A DNA stretch of 64,000 nucleotides from Mucidula mucida (lineage: Eukaryota; Basidiomycota; Agaricomycetes; Agaricales; Physalacriaceae): assembly GCA_015501055.1 (NCBI GenBank), contig JADNYV010000061.1:62001-126000 (forward strand). The letters are read 5' to 3'. Each line of letters opens with the position of its first letter. Positions within the stretch are counted from its first letter, which is position 1. The notes under the pieces were generated by a model. That model did not search any database. It saw only the letters and a list, made by a program, of their open reading frames with translations, and was not told the DNA's origin. Of the stretch, positions 48,571-59,551 are shown in pieces. A program made the translations under genes and the position numbers.

Positions 48571-49158
48571 ATGCTGTTGCTGGTTGGTGATCACTTTGCT
48601 TGTGCTGATTCTTTTGATTGACATCAACTTGCCAGTAATATGCGCGATACAACTACTCTCCCAACCATATCCGAGTCCTTCTATGGAAGCCGATCGCTTG
48701 TCTTGTAAGGGTGTAAGTGTATTGTTTCTTCAACTCTGTTGCGGACTTAAACAGTTGCAGTTTATGCGAGCCGGCCAGACTCGCTTCAAACTTAGCATTG
48801 ACACCAGTCGCTTCACCAAGCCAAAGGCTTTGGTTGTGGACGTAGCTGCACTGGTCAACCTGACCAAACACAGAACTCTTGCTAGTCACTCATAGTTCCT
48901 TGCATGTGAGATGTGGACGTGGTTTGCGCTATACGCTGCTGGTAAGTCAGCCTTGTCATATCCCTTTGTTGTCGCCGGCGCCATGCTAATATCATCATCA
49001 CCTGGCAGAGGTTGAGTTTGGTTATGTGCAAACGGTCACTTGCAGTATACAAGTTTGAAGGGTAGAATTGTGCCATTGTTGCGATCCTAAACTACAGTGC
49101 CTACAAAGATAGTAACGACAACCGCCGGAAAGACAATCCTATTTGTTGAGCAACTCTT
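48571..49158. other. unassigned region
   Basis: No confident feature. A plus-strand stretch at about 48760-48895 (FKLSIDTSRFTKPKALVVDV) has coding character but no recognised family, start or splice context. Confidence 0.3.
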
Positions 49159-49994
49159 TCAGAGCCCCATTCTGGTGAGCGTATCCTTTGCCCTCTGAGT
49201 GATGTTCTCCCTCTTGCGAGTCCACCCTGCCAACAATGCCGCCAGAACACTGTCTACAGCAACTGAGCCAGGACCTTCTGGCAAGCGAGCACTCTTGGTA
49301 AAGTACTCCTCCGCCATAATCTTGACCAAACTAACTTTTGTTATAAGCGGGGTGTATCCTCCCCATGGGCCAATGTTTCACTCCTGGCCCCATGCATTAT
49401 TGATGAAGGTGATGTTGTTGCAGAAATCAAAGCGCTTCTGGTAGAACATAAGCTCCGAGCGGGGTGGGACACTGACAGTAATAGTTGTCGTCGCGCTTGA
49501 GGTAATCTTGGTAGTCTTGAAAGTGTGTCTGCTGTGGTTGACGCCTATGGACATGCCCTTGTAGGACGCACCAAGGTTGAAGCCGTTGGTGATCTCACTG
49601 CCCTGGGTAATGGTGAGTCCAGTGGTGTAGGAGTACTGGTACTGCTGCGTGGCATCGGTGTCGTTCTTCCAAGCAATGAGCTGGACCCACTGAACCCTCT
49701 TGAGGAAGCGATTGACGACGGCATACATGGCCTCGTCGCCAGGTCTAGAGTAAAATGTCACCCGACCGGCAAAGGTGCACATAGTACTGGTGGTGTTGTA
49801 TACACGGTAGTCGTACAGATCATGGGGTGCCGCGAGAGATCTGGCGACAAGAGAGGTGGGTTTAACACTTTCCTTGATGTGGGTGTGTTTAACACCGGGG
49901 TCGCTGATGAGGACATTCTATGCGCCAAGGGTCAGACTGAGTAATGCCAGAGCCTATCACTACTCACCGTGGGCACGGATGGTTGAGAAGACAT
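49159..49994 (-). pseudogene. aerolysin-like beta-pore-forming protein family gene, in-frame stop
   Basis: A first exon of 9 codons (49968-49994) is followed by a 50 bp GT-AG intron and a long second exon from 49917. The middle segment (about 49400-49650) has the alternating polar/apolar, Ser/Thr-rich pattern of the membrane-inserting region of aerolysin/ETX-MTX2 proteins, followed by a VPPRSELMFY segment typical of the strand after it. This assignment is from pattern only. A TGA at 49378-49380 interrupts the frame, which continues without shift to another stop at 49159-49161. The part after the stop has no recognised domain. It is therefore either a shorter protein of about 188 aa or a pseudogene. 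No signal peptide is seen. Confidence 0.45.
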
Positions 49995-50045
49995 ATTTAA
50001 ACAAGCACTTGTTGTACAATGGAGTATGTAGCTGAAGTGCTGAAG
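49995..50045. promoter_or_regulatory. presumed promoter of the aerolysin-like gene
   Basis: An AT-rich stretch directly before the start, including ATATTTAAAC on the plus strand (read in the opposite sense as a TATA-like TTTAAATAT). Confidence 0.3.
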
Positions 50046-50800
50046 AACTGGAGCTCTGCACAACTGGCTTTATAGAAATTCAGTGTGCTACTCTCTTAGG
50101 ACCGTTTAAACCAAGCTTTTGTCCATTTTGCCTGTTCAAGCTCAACCCCAGGGAGCCAAGTCCACCAGTGGCAAACAGTCCGAATCCAGAGCATGTATTG
50201 ATTATACTTTTACTCGACAGTCGAAACCTGCTGCCAGCGCTCTCTATGGGCACATCTTGCTGAGAAGATATGTTTGGCAAGCACAATGGATGGGATTATT
50301 AGTAATCAAGTACTGGAGCTCTACACGGCAGGCTTTACAGAATTTTAGTGCACAACTGGCTTACAGTCTTGTAGGCTTTCTTCAAAGTAAGCCTCCGTTC
50401 ATTTCATTTGTCCAAGCTCAACCCCAGGGAGAAGTGCAATGTGCCAAATCCACCAGTGGCGAACAGTTCAAATTCAAAGCGTGTGTTAATTATACTCTTA
50501 CTCAACGGTCAAAACCTGCTGGCAGCACTCTCTTTGGGCACGACTGGCTGAGAAGACAAGTACAATGAATGGGATTGTTAATAATGCATCTATAGTAGAA
50601 GGAACAACTGTCTTCCTTCATCTCGTCAAGTCTGAGTAACGAGACTAGTAATGCAGTACATGGCGGGCAGACTTTACAGAAATCCAATATATGACTGGCT
50701 TATGGTCTCTTCAACGCAAGCTCAATACCAGGAAGAAAAGTGCAAAGTGCCAGGTGGACTGAGTCCAAATCCAATAGAGTACAATTGTACCTTACTTTTC
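50046..50800. repeat. degenerate tandem repeat, about three units
   Basis: Units begin near 50046, 50310 and 50653, so period varies from about 260 to 340 bp. Each contains an ACTGG(C/A)GCTC-like start, a TTTACAGAA stretch, CAAGCTCAA(C/T)(C/A)CCAGG, and AAGTCCACCAGTGG or a relative, followed by GTCCGAATCCA-like or GTTCAAATTCAAA. The third is truncated. No coding potential is recognised; a noncoding satellite or the interior of a non-autonomous element is possible. Confidence 0.7.
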
Positions 50801-51561
50801 AAAGTGTCATTATCTGTCTGTCTGTGAGACATTGTTCTCATATATGTCGTGCATCTACGCATCAGAAGCTTCACACCATCTCCAGCAACATAAGTTTTGG
50901 TAGGAACTGGCGCTTGGCCGTCTCCTGAAAAAGCTGTTCAGACTTTACTGAATAGCAATGGTCCCAATTTGCGCAACACTGTTAGCTTGGTCAGGCAGCG
51001 GAGCGCGGCAACAAGACTGTTTGGCACGGAGGGTTGCATGAACATAAACGTGCAGCCTATGAATCAACCCCACATGATGACGGTACCTAAACACCTGTAG
51101 TGCACCACAAATTAAGATCATGGATGTCCATGATTTGTTTCCCCAAGGATGAAGGTTCATGTACTGAATGAGTTGTCGGTGATTCCACAGTTGACTAAAT
51201 ATTTATCTACTCAGTTAAGTGTGCAAACTTCAGAGACTACAATGATTTAAAAGAGTGCAAAAGCAGGTGTGACCTTTCTAAGAAGCATAACAGAGTCAGG
51301 TAAATCTAGCGCGGTCACTCTGTGACCAATTGCGCTTAATTGCACATTATTTTGCAAGGTCTAATTGTTGACAACTGGCACCACTCACTCATCATCCTCA
51401 AAATCTAATACCTGGTACAGTTAATCTTTTTACATTGAAAGATACATATGAATGCCTCAAATTTCTAGAGCTGCCAGACACCATTTAGACCTCAAGGAAT
51501 CACCATAAAATTTTTTTGGCACTTCCCGTACCCATTTAGTAGAAAGAGACAATCCACCACC
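50801..51561. other. unassigned region and T3 5' flank
   Basis: Nothing recognised to about 51380. From there, the sequence matches the 5' flank of T3 copy 1 (47.56-47.71 kb). Confidence 0.4.
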
Positions 51562-52269
51562 ATAACTGCTATCTTTCCGCCAGAGATATTTGACGTCATT
51601 TTGGACGACGTGCATATCCTTGACGTAGAGGCCAAATCCACTTACTATGCCCTGTACTCCAGCCTATGGACAGATTTGTCCAAACCAGCAAAGACCCTCT
51701 ATTCCTGCTCCTTGATCTGTCAATTATGGGTCCCTTGCACGTGTCTGCACATGTTTGGCACTCTATATCTCCCAATTGATGACCGCCATTTCACTATCTT
51801 GTTCCGTGTGCTCGTCGCACATCACCTCTGCATATTCTGCTCATCAGTCCGGCAGTTAAGCATCCCCTGCAGCCTGGATCCTGACAAGTTGTCATGGATG
51901 AAAACTGTTCTCCTGCAACTCACGCTCCTAACGCACACAGATAACATATTCCTGCAAGAGGAGTGGAGGGCGGGCGTGCGGCTTTTCGGACCTCAACTGA
52001 AGCGCTTCGAAATGAATTGTGCAGGGTTTGAAAAGGTTAGCCGGATGACGGAGCTCGTTATGTGTTGCACAAATCTGGAGCATCTTTCCTTGCAGTATCT
52101 ATACCTAGAGAAAGACTGGGATAGTGCTCCTCCACCCAGTAATATAACTGTCAGGACGCCGCCACCACAGTTTCTGCAATCTTTAGCTCTAAACAATGGG
52201 ATTGCCATTACTGCCGAGTTCCTGACATGGCTAGTCCGGGCTCAACCAAGATTCCCACGGTTGGATTGA
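51562..52269 (+). pseudogene. T3 F-box protein, copy 2 (start codon lost, truncated)
   Basis: A third F-box family, of the common mushroom type LPPEIFD-xxL followed by LYSCSLICQLWVP. The codon equivalent to the ATG of copy 1 is ATA (51562-51564). The frame is open for 235 codons through leucine-rich segments (VRQLSIPCSL, LKRFEMNCAGF, LEHLSLQYLYLEKDWD) to a TGA at 52267-52269. The family usually runs to 400-500 aa, so the C-terminus is also lost. Without an ATG, initiation would need the internal GATGAC methionine region. Confidence 0.65.
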
Positions 52270-52897
52270 AAGGCATCAGCGCCAAAGCCGCGCATCATGT
52301 TTCCCGCTTTTTATATAACATTGGGCCTTTGATTACTAGTCTAGCAATCACATTCTCAGATATTGTTATGAATTGCCATATTTTCACATTTTCACATCTC
52401 ATCATATCTTATCGGGGGCTTGTCTTATCAACCAACGGACTGTTTCATCATCTGTTTTGTCACCGATCATACTCCTTTTCATTACCAAAGCCGTACTCAT
52501 GTTGGACACGTGCCAAAGACATGGATGACATCATACATGCTGACACCTCATGGACTTCCTATTGTATACACACCATTAACACTCGTAGCACACATAGTTG
52601 TTTCAGTATTATTACTTACATGCAGTCAACACTTGTATTTAATGGTTTCACGGACTAGTAGCATACAACATTGGGTCAAGGGTGCGAAGCATCCCTAGTG
52701 GAAACATGTATGGACAAGGAGTCCCAAACACAGACTTACTAGTATATAAGCAGTAGTATAGCATCATTGTACTTTAGTTCCAATCTTGTTTATACACCTG
52801 GCCCAGCCTAGTTCAACAACACGAACACTTTCTTTCCTCAAGATTTCTCTGTGATATCTGGTTTAGTCTTGTGGCTATAGTTAGTTGCTAACATATA
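52270..52897. other. unassigned AT-rich region
   Basis: Possible decayed continuation of T3 copy 2 in its first 100 bp. Otherwise nothing recognised. Confidence 0.3.
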
Positions 52898-53150
52898 CTA
52901 GGTGTTCCGCTGAATGTACATGTTTAGATGTGCATGACACACTTTTAATGTGATAAGCATTAATTCAACATGTTTGATTTCCTGCGTGAGATTTGTAAAC
53001 TTGCCAGATGCATCCTCTAAGCTGCTCTTTTTGCAAGAGACGTCAAATGGTGTGGGGTTCTGATACACTCTGGCCAAGTCTTTTTTGAAAGAGAGTTTGT
53101 ATTCCAAGGTCATTGAAGCGTAACATTTTGATAAAGGTCATTGCCTTCAA
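52898..53150 (-). pseudogene. T2 N-terminal fragment
   Basis: Begins at GAAGGCAATGACC (about 53143), the T2 start context, with a small deletion over the CxxC motif. It then follows the T2 N-terminus (LSFKKDLARVYQNP, SSLEDASGKFTNLTQEIKHV, HLNMYIQRNT) and stops before the F-box at about 52898. It is the complement of the other scattered T2 pieces, which are C-terminal. Confidence 0.7.
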
Positions 53151-53716
53151 AACATGTCAGAAAACGGATAAGCAACACAAGAAAGACGCACAAGAATTTT
53201 AGAATAAAAGGCGTGATTCAAAGGCAGACTCTTACTCCTTGAGGGATTGCTGCAGGTTTACTAATAATTTAAATTGCATATTGTAAATGCTGACAAATGC
53301 ACTATGTGAGCTCTTTAAACGTCTCAACTACTAAGGGTTGTTTCTCCTATGCAGAGGCTTGAAGAAAACAAACGAGGACCCGAGAGGCCGATGGTGGTGG
53401 TTACAGACAAAGCTGATAATGGTAATGTAATCCAAGAACTGCTGTGTTCAATGTCAATGTCATTGTCAGAGCCGTTTAACTGGATTTCCAATTTCAAGTA
53501 GTAGTCAAGGCTGCAACATATCTGGGCACCGGCATACTACTTTACTGCTTAGGCAAGAATAGGGCCCCAGCAAGCCTTCTATAAATTCTGTCATTGGGGA
53601 TAATCCAACACAAATTCAAGTGTGGAATGGGACTAGTTGTAGCGTGAATGAAGAAAAATGGTGTCATTTTTAATGGGGAAGATTGGGGGAAGATAGTGGG
53701 TCAAAGAGCTCACGCG
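53151..53716. other. unassigned region
   Basis: No recognised feature up to the target duplication of the hAT element. Confidence 0.4.
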
Positions 53717-53724
53717 CTCACGGC
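53717..53724. repeat. 8 bp target-site duplication, left
   Basis: CTCACGGC, identical to 56722-56729. Confidence 0.9.
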
Positions 53725-56721
53725 TAAGGATCAGGACGGGTCGGCGGGTTCGGCGCGGGTCACGGGTTTTCCCGTGCACGGGTACGGGTACGGGTTGGTC
53801 CTTCCCAATTTGGGCAAACCCGTGGTACCTGCACCTAACCCACCCTCTAAACTAGTGGTCATGCACCTCCAGGCCTCAATTTTGCTTCCGTTTTGTTTGC
53901 GATAAGCATGTAGATATAACTTGGTAGCTACGCAACACCTTACAAAGCTGAAAATAATCGTACTCCTAATTATCGTACTTGCTACTGCCCGCCATGCCTC
54001 CCGCGAAAGACCCCAACGCCTCGGCGACTAACCGTAATCCTCTTAAACGGCGGAGCAATGGTTCTCGCGCTGATGGGGCCTCCTCGTTGTCCTCCGCCAG
54101 TGGTAACAAGAAAAAATCGACCACCAAGGACGTCGGTGCAGGAATGAAAGGAACACTGCTCAAACATGGTCATGCTATCCACAGAGGTCAGTACTACACA
54201 TTAAGGCAAAAATAGTTGACTTACTGTTCCTCAGAGCCCATCGTACAGCAGCACCGTCAGGTCAAACTGCCAGAGCGCTACCTCCACAATCGACAGCCAG
54301 CAACGGCCAACGCAGCCGCTGCCAAAGCAGCTGCTTCCAACATGGAAGAAGACGACGAGGACCTCGAGCAGCAACCACAACGTCCTCGCAAGAAGGCCAG
54401 GACGGTTCATAGCGACGACGATGAGCAGCAGCCCCCACCGCCTCCTAAAACATCTCGCAAGACCACCGAGGAGGATGCACCTGACGATGATGATGATGCT
54501 CCTCTTCCTTGGCCGCCTGCCAGGCGATCTCGCAAGGTCACCGTCGAGGATGCGCCCAACGACGACGACAATTCTGCTCCTCCTAAGCCGCCTCGTAAAC
54601 GGTCGCGTAAGACAACCGTTGAAGACGTCCCCAAGCCTGAGGATGTCAACAGCAGCCATCGCCGCGATCCAACACCCGAGCATGAAGAGACTGAGGAAGA
54701 AAAACTCCGTCAGTAAAATTTTACCCTCCCAGACGCGTCACTCACCATTTCCACAGTTCGCAAATTGAAGACATGGACGTCTGGAATCTACGGATTCTAT
54801 AAGACGCCCTACGTTGAGTACGTTGGTGCCTCCAAACGAGTATTGCACACGTTCCAGTGTGCCTTCTGCTCCATCAAGAAACATCGCTTCCAAGATACCG
54901 GCGACAGAAATTCGAGTAGTGCCCTCGCCAAGCATGCCAAGGCGTGCATGGGCACAGAGCAGGTTGAATCTGCGCTCCAGTCGGGAAAGACGCCCACCGA
55001 GGTCAAGGAGATGCTCTCCGGGCACGCCAAGGCAGGAAATAAGGATATTCGCGGGATGTTTGACGGCATGCGAAAGAAGGGTGTCCTGAGTTATTCGACG
55101 ACTCAGCACACTCCCACACAGACAAGGTGAGTACGCGTACCTGTTGTTCAACTTCGCTAACATCCCATAAGTATTTGTCTGTTAACCGGTTCAGTACTCA
55201 TTAGCCTTCTTAGATTCGTACCATCGCTTTTCAGATCATTAACTCGTCAACACTTCTCCTTCCCGCCTGGAAGGCTCTGCTCCGGAGACAAAAACAGCGT
55301 GTACGAGTTATACCGCGCGACATGCGCACGCGATGGAATTCTACGTATGACATGCTCCACTTTGCTTTACAGTATCGCGACGCTATCGACAAATTCACCG
55401 CGCCAGCCGCCAACAAACTACGCAAGTGGGAATTGTCCTTGGATGAATGGGCATTGTTGGAAGAGATGCATCGTATCCTCCAGGTACGTTGGTTTCTGTT
55501 TGTATGAGCTGCCAAGCTAGTAACTAATGCATGTTTAGATCCTCAAGGAAGAAACCCTCCACTTCTCATCTGACAGGGCCGTCATCGCTGATGTCCTTCC
55601 CACCATCGACAAAATCAACACCTTTTTTACTATGCAGCTCTTCAAACTCCACCTGGAGGATGGGACGGAACAAAACATTGCTATCTCCAACGCTTTCAAG
55701 ACCAGCCTCTTCCTCGCAAGCCGAACCCTGAACAAGTATTATGCATTAACGGATGATATGGCGGTTTACCATATTGCTATGAGTACATTTTGTTTTCCTA
55801 ATCGAAATTTCTACTGATATTATATGACACAGTTCTTTATCCCTCACACAAGCTCAAATACTTTCAAGACAACGACTGGGAGCCAAGCTGGATCAACAAG
55901 GCGCAGGCGGCCGTCAAGGATGTATGGCGCGATGAATACCGCGGTCAAACGGAGCTTCTACCAGAGGAACAGGTAACGAAGAAGGCACCAGCAGGAACGA
56001 GCACCATACATTCAATCTTGTTGACTCTTATTGTTGAACTAATCTAATCTTACAGGCTGCCAAAATTTGGGAGCAGCGCAAACAGGGCCGTGTACCTACT
56101 GAATGCGACAAGCTTGATCATTACTTATCTTTGGATACGGAGCCTGTCAACGACATTATTCAGTGGTGGGTTGACAAGCGGAGCTCTTTCCCGCGGCTGT
56201 CAAGAATGGCCCTCGACTATCACACTATTCCTGGTACGTGTTGATTCCTTTGGATTTGAAGCAACTAATGGGTTCGTTTAGCAACGTCTGTCGTTGTAGA
56301 ACATGTCTTCAGCCGAGGATGCCGTCTCATTGACTGGGAACGTAACCGACTCAGTGCCCAGTCCATACGGGCATTGATGTGCGTTGGTGACTGGTCGTTA
56401 AAAGGCTTGATCCACGACAATGATCTTGCCGTCATAACGAAGGATGGTGCAGTCAAGCCGAGCGCGACGGAGAAGAACCTTGTTGATGTTGATTTGCCGG
56501 ATGGTTTTGAGAATATTGGCAGTTCACTTCATGATGTTGAGATGGTATTTGTATCCTCCGATGAGGAGATGTAGTACTGGTACCAAGTATACATATATTT
56601 CGCCCATTTTGACATGGTGAGCCCTGCGGGTACCCGTGACCCGGCGGGTTGTGGACTAACCCGTCTATGCGGGTACAGTCCGTGGTCCGGATACCCGCGG
56701 GAGTACCCGTGCTGATCCTTA
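53725..56721 (+). mobile_element. hAT-superfamily DNA transposon (2997 bp), defective
   Basis: 17 bp terminal inverted repeats with one mismatch (TAAGGATCAG then G or C, ACGGGT) at 53725-53741 and 56705-56721. They are flanked by a perfect 8 bp target duplication CTCACGGC at 53717-53724 and 56722-56729. Eight-base duplications and a TARGG-type end are diagnostic of hAT elements. Both subterminal regions (about 53740-53830 and 56620-56720) contain many CGGGT/ACCCG repeats, likely transposase binding sites. The encoded transposase lacks its catalytic centre, so the element is not autonomous. Confidence 0.93.
53994..56574 (+). pseudogene. hAT transposase, central catalytic region deleted
   Basis: Exons 53994-54186, 54235-54708 and 54757-55126 encode a low-complexity acidic/basic N-terminus and a BED-type zinc finger (FQCAFC, then ALAKHAKAC). 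The next recognisable coding starts at about 55236 (IINSSTLLLPAWKALL, RTRWNSTYDMLHFAL). It runs on to the hAT dimerisation domain (DIIQWWVDKRSSFPRLSRMALDYHTIP, VEHVFSRGCRLIDWERNRL, ALMCVGDWSLKGLI) and a stop at 56572-56574. Between 55126 and 55236 the catalytic region that should hold the first two acidic residues is missing, and the frames on the two sides do not join. A DNA-binding and dimerising remnant might still be made. Confidence 0.85.
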
Positions 56722-56729
56722 CTCACGGC
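56722..56729. repeat. 8 bp target-site duplication, right
   Basis: CTCACGGC, identical to 53717-53724. Confidence 0.9.
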
Positions 56730-56742
56730 ACAATGTAGCCGG

Positions 56743-57087
56743 TGTGAGAATCGGACGATAAAACGAGGGCAAATACACTGATGAATTCATCTCGAGTATA
56801 TCCTCTTTATACAACTTGATGAGCACCGTACTACGAAACTGGCAGTAGACACAAAGACCTGTAAACTAAATGACTGAGAATGCTAAGTAAGACTGCTGGG
56901 AACCATTGGTAAGTAAATTGAACTACGGGATAAGAAACAAACGGAAAACATATGAAGTGGCGGATTCGCGAGTTGAGTCCAGATTTAGAATGTGGATCCC
57001 GGAATGAATCGGTGGATCCACAAGAGAAGACGCGTCATGTCGACGCGTTTGTGAGGACCGTCGGTCCGTCTGGCTTGAATGCCAACA
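56743..57087 (-). repeat. 3' LTR of the copia element
   Basis: 345 bp, 8 differences from the 5' LTR at 62191-62535. Confidence 0.95.
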
Positions 57088-57096
57088 CTCCCCCTC
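57088..57096 (-). other. polypurine tract
   Basis: GAGGGGGAG on the minus strand directly before the 3' LTR, the plus-strand priming site. It overlaps the end of the pol frame (stop 57095-57097). Confidence 0.85.
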
Positions 57097-59551
57097 AAGC
57101 CGGGGAAAGTCCAAGAGCCGATGCGAAATGTTTCGCTTTTGTCGAGGGTAGCGCCTTCGTGAAAATATCGGCGACCATGTCGTCGGTCGGGCAGTAGGTG
57201 ACATGAACGTCTCGGCGTTCGATGAGATACCGGATGAAATGGAACCGGATATCGATGTGTTTTGTGCGGGCGTGATGCTGGCCCGGCTCGGCGTGTGCAA
57301 GTGCAATGGCGGACTGGTTGTCGTTGTGGATAGTGATGGGATCCGTGAGCTGGACAAGGAAGAGCTCTGAGAGAAAATTCCGGATCCAGACAGCCTCTTT
57401 GCCCGCGTAAGTCAGCGCGACATATTCGGCTTCGGTTGTCGAAAGTGCGACAAGTTCCTGCTGCTTAGCAGACCAGGAAACGGCTCCACCATCAAGAAGA
57501 AAGGCGTACCCAGAAACTGCTTTCCTATTGTCGAGGGACATCCCGTCCGCGTCGACATATCCTTCCAACCCTTCATTCCTTCCTTCTCCTCCAAATGTCA
57601 GCTTCCAGCTTCGCGTTCCCTTGAGATAGCGCAAGACGCGCTTTGCGGCTTCCCAGTGCGGGCATCCAGGATTTGTGGTGAAACGAGAGAGGATGGCGGC
57701 AGAAAAAGAGATGTCCGGACGTGTCCCTGTGGTGAGCCAAATCAAGGCTCCCACAACCGCGTGGTAAGGAACAGTGGAAAGTTCTGCAATCTCCTGCGGG
57801 TCCGTCGGGCACTGGTCGCGTGAGAGCAATGTGTTCGGGTCGAGGGGTACAGCAGACGGCTTGGCGTTCTCTATGCCAAAGCGCTGAAGGATTGAATTGA
57901 TGTATGAAGACTGATTGATGGAGAGCGTGCACTGCGCTCTGTCGCGTATAATCTCCATTCCAAGAAGCCACAAAATATCTCCAAGACGCGTAATCTTGAA
58001 GAGTTGTCCAATCCGAGTTTGAACATCGTTGATCAAGAAAGCTGAACTGCCCGTGATGGTGCAGTCATCGACGTGGATGGCAAGAATGACGATGTCGGCT
58101 CCGGAGATGAGCCGAAATACCGCGTAGTCAGTCGCAAGAGGAGCAAAGCCAAGTGTGGCAAGAGATTTAGTGAGTTTCTTGTACCATTTTCGGCTGCTTT
58201 GCTTCAACCCGTAAATAGTTTTGCGTAAGCGGAGGACGTAGTCGCGACGATTCGCAAACTCATAGTCAGGCGGCTGCTCCATATAGATCTCCTCGTCGTC
58301 CTCGAATTCTCCGTTGAGAAATGCCGCGTAAAAGTCAAAGACCTGAATGTCCCAATCATGCCGGGCTGCGATTGCGAGGATGAGACAAAGGGATGGGAGT
58401 TTGGCGACGGGTGCGAAGGTGAGAAAATAGTCAACACCTTCGACTTGGGTGAATCCTTGTGCAACGAGGCGGGCCTTGTACTTGTCGACGACCCCGCCAG
58501 CCTTCAACTTGATGCGAAGGACAAACTTGGAGCCAATAACGTTGTGATCCGCGGGACGCGGGACCAGTTCCCATGTGCCAGCCTCAATCAGCGTTCTGAT
58601 CTCAGCGTCAATTGCTGCCATCCACCTTGGCCAGTCACCACGTCGCTTGGCTTCTGCTAGTGTCGGCTCTATGCCCAACGACTCAGCGACGGCTGCTTGC
58701 ATAGCAAACTTGTGATAGCTCGGAGCTGTCTCCACCTCAACATAGCCTGCCTGCTCATTGCTCTGTGCAGTGGATGTGTTGTCACCACTCTGTGTGGGCG
58801 ACTCTCGGGATGGTCCGGACGACTTTGACCTAGACGCCATGTCGGCTGCCTTGGAAGTCGCTTTTTGTGCGTGCTTGCCCTCCTGGATGTTCAACTGGTC
58901 GATTCCTTGCCGCTTCAAGAGCAACTCGACAAATTGTGGGATTTCAGGTGGCGGTGAAGAAAATGGATTTGGCGCGCTGGTGGATGGTACGGCTGCTGGA
59001 GGAGGCATTGAGGGCAGAGCTGAAGTAGGGGTAGGTGCATTTTTCGAATTTTGAGCACCTGCCTTTTGCTGAATGTCTCCCTGCTTCTCCCCCTCATTCA
59101 GCACACCTTCCAAATGTAATTCTGCTGCGTCGTCAAATTTGACGCTTCGTTCCACCGAAATTGTGCGTGTTTCCGGCCAGTAAATACGATGGCCACTGCT
59201 CTCATTGTCGAATCCAAGCCAGCGCGCGACGCGACCGCGTCCATCAAGTTTTGAGCCGTCCTCATTATGCACCCAAACCTTGCAGCCAAACTGGTGCAGG
59301 TCTCGCAAGTTGGGTTTGGTGCCATGGAGGATTTCGTACGGTGTCTTGCCGTTGAGTACGCAAGTCGAGGTACGATTCTTGAGGTAGACAACGTGTTTGA
59401 GTGCCTTACCCCAAAGATTTTTAGGAAGACCAGATGCATGGAGAAGTGCGCAAACACGCTTGAGAGCAGTGCGGTTGAACCGCTCCGCAATGCCGTTGTG
59501 CTCTGGAGTATCGTGAACCGTCAGATTCCTCTTCGTCCCTTGTGCCGCCAA
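57095..59551 (-). CDS. copia pol, C-terminal part: integrase end, reverse transcriptase, RNase H
   Basis: 818 codons open. Beginning: the end of the integrase core (HDTPEHNGIAERFNRT, ALKHVVYLKNRT), then the integrase C-terminal region (PYEILHGTKPNLRDLHQFGC), a Pro/Ser linker, reverse transcriptase (WELVPRPADHNVIGSKFVLR, YKARLVAQGFTQVEGVDY, the HVDD active site) and RNase H (GYVDADGM, VSWSAKQQELVALSTTEAEY, TKHIDIRFHFIR, DMVADIFTKAL). It starts inside the second copy of the 227 bp duplication and is out of frame with the upstream integrase. Confidence 0.93.
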   Translation of the reverse strand: MAAQGTKRNLTVHDTPEHNGIAERFNRTALKRVCALLHASGLPKNLWGKALKHVVYLKNRTSTCVLNGKTPYEILHGTKPNLRDLHQFGCKVWVHNEDGSKLDGRGRVARWLGFDNESSGHRIYWPETRTISVERSVKFDDAAELHLEGVLNEGEKQGDIQQKAGAQNSKNAPTPTSALPSMPPPAAVPSTSAPNPFSSPPPEIPQFVELLLKRQGIDQLNIQEGKHAQKATSKAADMASRSKSSGPSRESPTQSGDNTSTAQSNEQAGYVEVETAPSYHKFAMQAAVAESLGIEPTLAEAKRRGDWPRWMAAIDAEIRTLIEAGTWELVPRPADHNVIGSKFVLRIKLKAGGVVDKYKARLVAQGFTQVEGVDYFLTFAPVAKLPSLCLILAIAARHDWDIQVFDFYAAFLNGEFEDDEEIYMEQPPDYEFANRRDYVLRLRKTIYGLKQSSRKWYKKLTKSLATLGFAPLATDYAVFRLISGADIVILAIHVDDCTITGSSAFLINDVQTRIGQLFKITRLGDILWLLGMEIIRDRAQCTLSINQSSYINSILQRFGIENAKPSAVPLDPNTLLSRDQCPTDPQEIAELSTVPYHAVVGALIWLTTGTRPDISFSAAILSRFTTNPGCPHWEAAKRVLRYLKGTRSWKLTFGGEGRNEGLEGYVDADGMSLDNRKAVSGYAFLLDGGAVSWSAKQQELVALSTTEAEYVALTYAGKEAVWIRNFLSELFLVQLTDPITIHNDNQSAIALAHAEPGQHHARTKHIDIRFHFIRYLIERRDVHVTYCPTDDMVADIFTKALPSTKAKHFASALGLSPA

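Noticed and set aside
53740..53830. CGGGT repeats read as a possible CRISPR-like or telomeric array
   Set aside because: Short, irregular and at both ends of a hAT element, so they are subterminal repeats. No CRISPR spacers and no telomere repeat (TTAGGG) array are present.
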